From Pseudomonadota bacterium (GTDB taxonomy: Bacteria; Bdellovibrionota_B; Oligoflexia; Silvanigrellales; Silvanigrellaceae), in assembly GCA_027490595.1 (NCBI GenBank), contig JAIXXU010000110.1, positions 1 through 5,209 of the forward strand: a DNA stretch of 5,209 nt, written 5' to 3'. This document shows, piece by piece, positions 1 to 5,209 of this stretch. The translations under genes and the position numbers were made by a program. Each line of letters opens with the position of its first letter. Position 1 is the first letter of the stretch. The notes below the pieces were generated by a model that saw only the letters and a program-made list of their open reading frames with translations, made no database searches and was not told the DNA's origin.

Positions 1-252
1 AGGTTTTTACCTTATTTGTATTTTCCCCAGGCACATTATGCCATTCATTTATCCCCTAAAGGTTCAACAGGTGTTTATTCTTTGTCCTGTGGAATTAATC
101 CATGGAACAAACCAACCGACAATGTAAAACATTTAGGAAATTACTTTTCTCGTAATTTTGCTGGTGGTGGTCATGCATTTGTAGCCGGAGGGAAAATAAC
201 TCAGGAAACTTTTTACAAGCTTGATGAGTTGTTTGATTATTTAAATGCTTAA
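1..252 (+). CDS. DHH-family phosphoesterase, C-terminal DHHA1 end (partial, 5' end outside window)
   Basis: The frame is open from the first base, so this is the last 83 residues of a longer protein. A TTG at 16 could serve as a start but is more likely an internal Leu codon. The visible part ends with GGGHAFVAGG (visible residues 55-64), the glycine/histidine signature of the DHHA1 substrate-binding domain that closes DHH phosphoesterases such as RecJ, NrnA and related hydrolases. Before it comes a beta-rich stretch (YAIHLSPKG, VYSLSCGINPW) that fits the same domain. In this family the N-terminal DHH domain binds metal and cuts phosphodiester or phosphoanhydride bonds. That domain lies off the window, so the substrate (oligonucleotide, cyclic dinucleotide or other) cannot be named. 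The stop is 11 bases before panB, which suggests co-transcription. The family call is fairly secure; the subfamily is open. Confidence 0.72.
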   Translation, partial: RFLPYLYFPQAHYAIHLSPKGSTGVYSLSCGINPWNKPTDNVKHLGNYFSRNFAGGGHAFVAGGKITQETFYKLDELFDYLNA

Positions 253-258
253 AAGGGG
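251..258 (+). promoter_or_regulatory. Ribosome binding site of panB
   Basis: The purine run AAAAGGGG ends five bases before the GTG at 264 and overlaps the TAA stop of the preceding phosphoesterase gene (250-252). This spacing supports the GTG start of panB and implies that the two genes are translated from one message. Confidence 0.6.
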
Positions 259-263
259 TAATT

Positions 264-1079
264 GTGGTCTATTCTCAAAATCAATCAACCAAAGCACAAA
301 AAAAAATTAGGGTTACAGACTTTCCTGCAAAAAAAGAGAAGGGCGAAAAAATCACAGCGTTAACATGCTATGATGCGTCTTTTGCAAGACTGCTTGAGCA
401 AAGTGATTTAGATGCTGTGCTTGTAGGAGATAGTCTTGGTAATGTCATTCAAGGTTTAAGTACAACTATACCTGTCACGGTTAGCCAGGTGGCCTATCAC
501 GTGAAATGTGTGGCTGCAGCGCTAAAAACTCCGCTGCTCATTGGCGACATGCCATTTGGAAGTGCAGGGGTAAGCCTTGAGCTTACCAGCGCTCATGCTG
601 CGGAATTGATGCGGGCAGGCGCTGAATCTGTAAAAATAGAAGGTGCCACACCTGAAATTTTAAAACACATTGAATTTTTAGTTTCACACGGCATACCTGT
701 CATGGGCCACATAGGATTGCAACCCCAAAGTGTTCATGCCATTGGGGGCTTCAAGGTACAGGGGAAGGATCCCCTAGGCCGCGACACTCTTTTGCGCCAA
801 GCATATAGCTTGCAAGAAGCAGGTTGTTTTTCTATTGTACTCGAGCTTGTCGAGCATGACCTTGCCAAAGAAGTATCTTCAAAGTTGAGCATTCCAACTA
901 TCGGTATTGGAAGTGGGAATGAGTGTGATGGAAACATTCTTGTATTACAAGATATGCTAGGTATGAATGAATCTTTCCGTCCAAAATTCTTAAAACACTT
1001 TGCTCACTTAGACCAGGAAATCAAAAAGGCTGTTGGTTTGTATTGTCAAGAAGTCAAAGCAAAAACTAGTGAACCTTAA
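264..1079 (+). CDS. panB: 3-methyl-2-oxobutanoate hydroxymethyltransferase (ketopantoate hydroxymethyltransferase)
   Basis: PanB transfers a hydroxymethyl group from 5,10-methylenetetrahydrofolate to 2-oxoisovalerate, giving ketopantoate, the first committed step of cytosolic pantothenate and CoA synthesis. The 271-residue product has the usual length for the family, and the family landmarks appear in order: ITALTCYD (30-37), LVGDSLGNVIQG (53-64) with metal-ligand Asp56, LIGDMPFGS (92-100) with metal-ligand Asp95, MRAGAESVKIEG (116-127) with Lys124 and Glu126, GHIGLQPQSV (148-157), GGFKVQG (161-167), LELVEHDLA (193-201) with the predicted catalytic Glu194, and PTIGIGSGNECDGNILV (211-227). No key residue appears to be missing. 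The start is GTG, chosen for the GGGG ribosome site just upstream; the roughly 15-residue lead before the conserved region is poorly conserved in the family. panC and panD are not in the window, so the pathway genes are not clustered here. Base composition is clearly richer in GC than the - strand genes. Confidence 0.96.
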   Translation: MVYSQNQSTKAQKKIRVTDFPAKKEKGEKITALTCYDASFARLLEQSDLDAVLVGDSLGNVIQGLSTTIPVTVSQVAYHVKCVAAALKTPLLIGDMPFGSAGVSLELTSAHAAELMRAGAESVKIEGATPEILKHIEFLVSHGIPVMGHIGLQPQSVHAIGGFKVQGKDPLGRDTLLRQAYSLQEAGCFSIVLELVEHDLAKEVSSKLSIPTIGIGSGNECDGNILVLQDMLGMNESFRPKFLKHFAHLDQEIKKAVGLYCQEVKAKTSEP

Positions 1080-1124
1080 TTTTTATCTCCTTAGAGAATT
1101 TAATACAATTGAAATGAGTTTATT

Positions 1125-1361
1125 GTGGACGAGATAAGTGCTCAAAAAGCAGACGAAATCAAGAAACGTCTTAGGGTAGTGTGTATTTGTAAAGGTATCA
1201 AACAGGCTCGCATTTGTGACGCAATCGGCAAGGGAGCGTTGACTGTTGAGGAAGTCAATACAAAAACAGGAAGTGGTTCGGGAGGGTGCAAAGGAAAGCG
1301 CTGTCGACCAGTCATTGAGGAACTGCTAAAAACAGAAAATGACAAGATAAAAACAAAATAA
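1125..1361 (+). CDS. Small BFD-type [2Fe-2S]-binding protein
   Basis: This 78-residue protein is almost entirely one BFD-like [2Fe-2S] domain (Fer2_BFD type). The first cysteine pair is Cys20-x-Cys22 (VVCICKGI), followed by a helix and the typical IGKGALTVEEVNTKTG block (34-49). The second pair is Cys55-x4-Cys60 in GGCKGKRCRP. Cys31 is a fifth cysteine and not an expected ligand. Classical bacterioferritin-associated ferredoxin, which reduces iron stored in bacterioferritin, is about 64 residues and uses C-x2-C for the second pair. The C-x4-C form here is more like BFD domains attached to FAD-dependent oxidoreductases. I infer a soluble electron-transfer protein or a detached oxidoreductase subunit; no bacterioferritin or oxidoreductase gene is in view. 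The start is GTG at 1125. The frame is closed by a stop at 1110-1112 and has no internal Met, so there is little alternative. The Shine-Dalgarno is weak (GAG at 1116-1118). It lies 45 bases after panB and is probably in the same transcript. Confidence 0.85.
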   Translation: MDEISAQKADEIKKRLRVVCICKGIKQARICDAIGKGALTVEEVNTKTGSGSGGCKGKRCRPVIEELLKTENDKIKTK

Positions 1362-1371
1362 TTTTTAGCAG
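1323..1371. repeat. 10-bp perfect inverted repeat spanning the convergent gene ends
   Basis: CTGCTAAAAA at 1323-1332 is matched exactly by its complement TTTTTAGCAG at 1362-1371, with 29 AT-rich bases between. The left arm lies in the last codons of the [2Fe-2S] gene, and the right arm covers the stop codon of the SecA-like gene. Both reading directions would form the same stem, so it could help end transcription from both sides. The loop is long and there is no GC-rich stem with a following U-run, so this is not a standard intrinsic terminator. With so AT-rich a sequence it may also be chance. Confidence 0.35.
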
Positions 1372-4031
1372 AAAGAATTAAATGCCTCTTCAATTTGTTT
1401 TTCACAAGAAGTTTTAAATTCTTTTAGGCTTGCTAGTTCATCTTTATTATGAACGCTATCTTCTATTTTTATCCTAGAAATTTTTTCTTCTAAATTTGTA
1501 AATAATAAAGCCCATTTATGAAGAGTGTCAGCATTTTTATGTTTTTCTGCAAGCTTGTCAAAAATCGACTTAAATTTCATAAATAGATTGTGGGTAAAAT
1601 GAGCAAGAAATGCTTGTTTTATTCTTCTTTTTGATTGCGCAATATTCATTTCTGTTCTGAATGCGATAAGATTTTCTTCTGTTATAGCTGATTTATCAAG
1701 GACTTTTAAAGCTTCATGAAGAACATGAAAATTGCGAAACGTAAATTCATTTTCAGAGTCTTCGAAAAAATTCTTCTCTAAATTACTTATTATTTTATAA
1801 GATTTAGATTCTATATATTTTTCAAGCATATCATCATTGGGTGGTACAAAAATTTGATAGTCTCCAGGTAAGTCAAAGCGGGCTGCTCGTGCCCCAGCTT
1901 GTAGTTCAATACGTTCATTGTGTGGAAAAAACAAAATAATAACTTGCAAACCACCCTTGAATTTCACATCTTGATGCAAAGGAATATCAACACCTCTTCC
2001 ACCAGCATTTGTTGATATTGTGATACAATTTGGCATTCCAGCTCGCTCAACAACAAAGGCTTCGTGATGAAGTTGAGTATCATTCAAAAATTGGACGATT
2101 GGTTTTTTCTCAAAAGACGCAATATTCTCTTTAATAAGTAAATTTATTTCCTTGCTATTTTTAATGTCTCTGCAAATAATTAAAGCTGGCCTACCGGCGC
2201 TCATTAGAAGATTCAAATTTTCTATGAGAGCACTGTTGAATAAAGAATTGTCATTAAAAATTTTGGTGGGAAGGCGGATTCTCTTTGAAGAATAGTGACT
2301 AGGAACATCAAACGTATGCAATTGATAAATTTTAGCGATTTCTTCCCTTTCAATTTCAGTACCTATTGTTCCAGTTAAGCCTGATATAAATTTATAATTG
2401 TTAAAAAAAACAGGATGAGAGAGTGCGCCAATTGTTAAGCTATCCATCTGCATGGGTATACCATGTTTATATTCTAGAAATTGATGTAATCCATTTGACC
2501 ATCGAGTTCCATAAGACAGTTTTCCTGTTTCTTTGTCAATACTTACAATGGAATAAAGGCCTGAGTTTTTACTTGCTTTTTCTTCAAAGTTTTTAACAAG
2601 GCAATAGTCTTTATTTAGTTCCAGTTGAAAGCATGCCATATAGGCATTTTCAACGTATTTTTCCATTTTATCATTTGCTATTCCATGGGCTGAAAAACGT
2701 TTTAGGCATTCATCCAATACTGCTTTGTTGCAGCTCTTACTTGATTTTACTATTTCATATAATTTTCCAAGAATCTGAAGAATGAGTTCATCGCGAGACT
2801 GATAAGCTATTCTGGCAGAATTTCCGCATTTATCTATGATCATGTTGTCAGACTCATCTATCATGACCCAATCATAAGGTCTTCTTAACGCAGGATTCGA
2901 AAAATGGAATCTTTGGTATTTTTCATTCTCATGAAAATATAAAATATCGTGAAGTTCAGCAAACTCTAAATTGTAACTTGTGGAATATACAATTTGGCCT
3001 GAAAACTGCTTTAGAGAGTTTGAGTTATCCTCTAAAAAACATGTTGAGACACCAAATAAAGCAAAGAATGGTTTAAATTTTAAGCAATCACGTTTTGCCA
3101 GGTATGTTGTTGAAGTAACAATATCAAAACAGTAATTCTGACATGCCATAATTAAAGCAAAAATAGTTATAATAATTGATTTTCCCTCACCGGCTTTAAT
3201 TTGCGCAAGATTTCCTTTTGACGACTTTTCTAGAGGGAGCATTAAAGCAAGAACAGAAAAAATTTGAGTTTGATTTGGTTCTAGTTTATAAAAATAATCT
3301 AACCCCTTACAAATTAATGCTACTAAGTATAGGACAGTATTACTTTTTTCGTTCTCTGCAATTATGTTGTTATTGTGATCTAAATTCACCTTAATTTTAT
3401 TAATTTTTTCCTGTAAAACAGTAAAGCTAATGTTTTTTATAGAATTTTGGTATTCAACTACTTTAAGAAATTGGCATTTTATTTTATCTATGTTTTCATC
3501 ACTCATTGGGAACTGAACGTTGATATTTGGTCCTTTAAAATCAAGTACTAGTTCCTCAATTTTTTTTTCGAACTTTATTTTATCTATTTTTTCAGATTTT
3601 ATTTTAATTAAATTTTCTAATAAGTTGTCAAGACAGGAAAAAGAATTTACCTCATCGTATAAACCTTTCTCTAGTAAAATTACAGAATAGTTTATAGCGT
3701 CCATGAATTTTTTAAAGCCTACTTCGGTGTATTCCATTGGGCTTAAAATTTCTAAATAGGAGGTCAAGTTTTTATTGATACATTTTTTTATTGTATCAAT
3801 TATAGTATGCTTGGGAAAATTCTTGGAACCAATTACACATAGTCTTATCAGAGAATACATTTGCCCTTGAGAAATTTTATATGCTTTAAAAAGTTCATAA
3901 ACAAAATCAAAGTCGTTATCTAGATTGTCTTTTGAATATTCATCCGTAGTGAGTTTTACTTTTTCACTAGTTGAGCCGCTAGCTAAAAAAGAATTAACAA
4001 CAGAAAAAGCCTTGTTTTTTGTCACAAACAT
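1365..4031 (-). CDS. SecA-like DEAD-type ATPase, divergent, with novel N-terminal region
   Basis: This 888-residue protein carries the SecA motor core. In order: a Q-rich NQTQIFSVLAL (253-263); Walker A IKAGEGKS (278-285; SecA has TGEGKT); VTSTTYLAKRD (305-315; SecA VTVNDYLAxRD); QIVYSTSYNLEF (346-357); Walker B VMIDESDNMIID (389-400; SecA DEVDSILID); a preprotein-crosslinking-domain-like insert ending in RWSNGLHQFLEYKHG (510-524); GLTGT (551-555); AGRPALIICRDIKNSKEIN (612-630); TISTNAGGRGVDI (671-683); and QAGARAARFDLPGD (711-724), where Arg715 and Arg718 keep the arginine-finger positions. The ATPase therefore looks intact. It differs from housekeeping SecA in that about 175 extra, mainly helical, N-terminal residues precede the core, only about 165 residues follow the last motif (about 390 in E. 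coli SecA), and there is no C-terminal CxCxSG…CH zinc site. I see no signal peptide or membrane segment. ATG at 4031 has a good ribosome site. It lies 11 bases after the ankyrin gene. It may be a translocation or unfolding motor with a special client or an effector; the function is unknown. Confidence 0.85.
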   Translation of the reverse strand: MFVTKNKAFSVVNSFLASGSTSEKVKLTTDEYSKDNLDNDFDFVYELFKAYKISQGQMYSLIRLCVIGSKNFPKHTIIDTIKKCINKNLTSYLEILSPMEYTEVGFKKFMDAINYSVILLEKGLYDEVNSFSCLDNLLENLIKIKSEKIDKIKFEKKIEELVLDFKGPNINVQFPMSDENIDKIKCQFLKVVEYQNSIKNISFTVLQEKINKIKVNLDHNNNIIAENEKSNTVLYLVALICKGLDYFYKLEPNQTQIFSVLALMLPLEKSSKGNLAQIKAGEGKSIIITIFALIMACQNYCFDIVTSTTYLAKRDCLKFKPFFALFGVSTCFLEDNSNSLKQFSGQIVYSTSYNLEFAELHDILYFHENEKYQRFHFSNPALRRPYDWVMIDESDNMIIDKCGNSARIAYQSRDELILQILGKLYEIVKSSKSCNKAVLDECLKRFSAHGIANDKMEKYVENAYMACFQLELNKDYCLVKNFEEKASKNSGLYSIVSIDKETGKLSYGTRWSNGLHQFLEYKHGIPMQMDSLTIGALSHPVFFNNYKFISGLTGTIGTEIEREEIAKIYQLHTFDVPSHYSSKRIRLPTKIFNDNSLFNSALIENLNLLMSAGRPALIICRDIKNSKEINLLIKENIASFEKKPIVQFLNDTQLHHEAFVVERAGMPNCITISTNAGGRGVDIPLHQDVKFKGGLQVIILFFPHNERIELQAGARAARFDLPGDYQIFVPPNDDMLEKYIESKSYKIISNLEKNFFEDSENEFTFRNFHVLHEALKVLDKSAITEENLIAFRTEMNIAQSKRRIKQAFLAHFTHNLFMKFKSIFDKLAEKHKNADTLHKWALLFTNLEEKISRIKIEDSVHNKDELASLKEFKTSCEKQIEEAFNSFC

Positions 4032-4038
4032 TTAAAAA

Positions 4039-4045
4039 TCCCTTA
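4039..4045 (-). promoter_or_regulatory. Ribosome binding site of the SecA-like gene, overlapping the upstream stop codon
   Basis: Read on the - strand, TAAGGGA lies seven bases before the ATG at 4031-4029. Its first three bases are the TAA stop of the ankyrin gene. This arrangement fixes the start of the SecA-like gene and suggests that ribosomes finishing the first gene reinitiate on the second. Confidence 0.7.
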
Positions 4046-5209
4046 CTGAATAGAACATCCCTGTCTATAAGAGTCTAAACTCACTTTTTTTTCAGAAAAA
4101 TTATAGTTTTTTGGTGTGGTAGATTTTACTTTCTTTTCTTTGTCAAGAGAATTTATTTGTTTTGAAATCCATGTTGATTTCAAAATATCTAAAATAAATT
4201 TTTTCTTCAAGTTTTTATTCGAAAAATGATCAAGTAACTCCTCCTTGAATTCAGAAGAGGCTTGTTTTTTACAGAAGGCATCAAAACCCATTTCAATGTA
4301 TAAAAATATATGACTAGTATTTAGACTATTTAAATCCCAAGTATTTTTTGAAGAATTAAGATATTTTTCTAGTACATTATCAATTGATTTAAAAAACTCT
4401 TCTTTTCTACTCAGAAAAATTCTACCATTTGTTACCAATAATAGTTCATCCGCAGTTTTTCTTCTCCAAGCCTTCAATTTAACATAAGACTGTTTTTTTC
4501 TTAAAAATTCAGAAATTCCATCTGATTTCATATACGGATTTAATAAATTTTTTAATAAATATTCTATGGAATTTTTTAAATCATACTCATTAGATGATAA
4601 AATATATGAAAAAAATTTAGTTTCAAATAATTTAATGATATTTAGGGCATAATTAATTTTTTCTTTATCACCAATTTTTATAGATTTGGAAAGTAAATAA
4701 AGAATTTTATTTTTAAAATTTTGAGACCTATTAATGAGTAGAGTTAATTTTAATGAGTTATAGGCTGATGAATCAAAAATATGTATATTTTTAATGCATT
4801 TATCAAGTATGCTATCGGAAATTATAGGAGAGTTTTTTTCTATATCTGAAAATTTAAAAGAGTCTAATGCTGCCCATAATTTCTTTGATGACTGTATTGA
4901 ACAAAGATGTTCAATATCTTTCTTGTACATACTTTTTTGTCCAAAGAAATATTCCTTCAGAGGCTTATTTTTTTTTGAAATAAACTCTAAAAATTTACTT
5001 TCATCAACGTCAAATAATTCAAAAATTTCATGATTATTTTTTCTCAATGCATATTGCCAAGGAAATAAGTTGTCTTTATTTAAAATTTCAGTGTTGGCAT
5101 GAGATTTTTTTGCTGCAGTTAACAATTGCAAAGCTGCAGGAATATCTTTTGTGTTTGCCATAATATGAAACGGGGTTTGCTTTTCATGATCTTGGCTTTC
5201 CAATAATAC
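4043..5209 (-). CDS. Ankyrin-repeat protein with long helical C-terminal region and CaaX-like tail (partial, 5' end outside window)
   Basis: The frame is still open at the right edge. The first candidate start in view is a TTG at 5203, but the preceding codons (Val-Leu, then Leu-Glu-Ser) read like the end of an earlier repeat, so the true start probably lies beyond 5209. Counting from that TTG (386 residues), two divergent ankyrin repeats are visible: one around KQTPFHIMANTKD…ALQLL (8-28), and one around NTEILNKDNLFPWQYALRKNNHEIFELF (37-64), with the usual T/F-P-F/W-x-x-A helix start and N-x-E-I-F-E-L-F second helix. Residues 70-350 are Lys-, Asn-, Leu- and Ile-rich, apparently helical, and match nothing I recognise. 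The last 30 residues are basic and end in Cys-Ser-Ile-Gln, which fits the CaaX prenylation pattern. Ankyrin repeats bind proteins. The gene leads a pair with the SecA-like ATPase and is much more AT-rich than panB (10 G/C of 60 at 4621-4680, against 33 of 60 at 541-600). A role as an effector or as the partner of the ATPase is inference. Confidence 0.75.
   Translation of the reverse strand, partial: VLLESQDHEKQTPFHIMANTKDIPAALQLLTAAKKSHANTEILNKDNLFPWQYALRKNNHEIFELFDVDESKFLEFISKKNKPLKEYFFGQKSMYKKDIEHLCSIQSSKKLWAALDSFKFSDIEKNSPIISDSILDKCIKNIHIFDSSAYNSLKLTLLINRSQNFKNKILYLLSKSIKIGDKEKINYALNIIKLFETKFFSYILSSNEYDLKNSIEYLLKNLLNPYMKSDGISEFLRKKQSYVKLKAWRRKTADELLLVTNGRIFLSRKEEFFKSIDNVLEKYLNSSKNTWDLNSLNTSHIFLYIEMGFDAFCKKQASSEFKEELLDHFSNKNLKKKFILDILKSTWISKQINSLDKEKKVKSTTPKNYNFSEKKVSLDSYRQGCSIQ

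Noticed and set aside
734..937. 67-residue open frame on the - strand inside panB
   Set aside because: It is fully antisense to a strongly conserved gene, has no recognisable domain and is low in plausibility as a protein.
1080..1124. Possible promoter (TAATAC at 1101) or small hairpin (TCTC-CTTA-GAGA at 1086-1097) between panB and the [2Fe-2S] gene
   Set aside because: No -35 element lies at a suitable distance from TAATAC, and a 4-bp stem without a U-run is too weak for a terminator. Read-through from panB is simpler.
1142..1405. 87-residue open frame on the - strand across the [2Fe-2S] gene
   Set aside because: It is antisense to a gene with clear cluster cysteines and overlaps the end of the SecA-like gene in another frame; it shows no family features.
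1365..1500. Glu-rich C-terminus of the SecA-like protein (KQIEEAF near residue 880) as a type IV secretion E-block signal
   Set aside because: A short acidic helix is common in such helical tails, and no secretion system is visible, so it does not support an effector call.
1365..4031. Housekeeping preprotein translocase subunit SecA
   Set aside because: The motor core matches, but the shifted Walker A, the short C-terminus and the absent zinc motif argue against the essential SecA; a separate secA is expected elsewhere.
4794..5033. 79-residue open frame on the + strand inside the ankyrin gene
   Set aside because: It is antisense to the ankyrin gene in very AT-rich DNA, and its sequence resembles nothing known.

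Overview
The window joins two differently built halves. Bases 1-1361 hold three + strand genes of ordinary bacterial metabolism: the 3' end of a DHH-family phosphoesterase gene, panB (pantothenate/CoA synthesis), and a small stand-alone BFD-type [2Fe-2S] protein. Bases 1365-5209 hold a two-gene - strand unit that reads towards them. Its upstream gene encodes an ankyrin-repeat protein that runs off the right edge. Its downstream gene encodes an 888-residue, SecA-like DEAD-type ATPase. The two blocks converge with only three bases between their stop codons.

The organism is a bacterium with a low-GC genome. The housekeeping block is moderately AT-rich, while the ankyrin/SecA-like block is strongly AT-rich, falling to about 17% GC in a 60-base sample of the ankyrin gene. 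PanB looks proteobacterial in the broad sense. Ankyrin repeats together with a divergent SecA-like ATPase suggest a host- or protist-associated lineage, such as Legionellales-type gammaproteobacteria or Bdellovibrionota/Silvanigrellales-type bacteria. I cannot settle the taxon from this sequence.

The - strand pair is the point of interest. The second protein is recognisably derived from the SecA motor: it has GEGKS, a TSTTYLAKRD block, DESD, an RWSNGLHQFLEYKHG block, GLTGT, TNAGGRGVDI and a degenerate arginine-finger motif. It carries about 175 extra N-terminal residues, has a much shortened C-terminus and has no zinc-binding tail, so it is unlikely to be the housekeeping preprotein translocase. 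The ankyrin protein ends in Cys-Ser-Ile-Gln, which fits the eukaryotic CaaX prenylation pattern. The two genes look translationally coupled, because the stop codon of the first lies inside the Shine-Dalgarno of the second. My inference is a horizontally acquired module, possibly concerned with protein delivery or host interaction. The function is not known.
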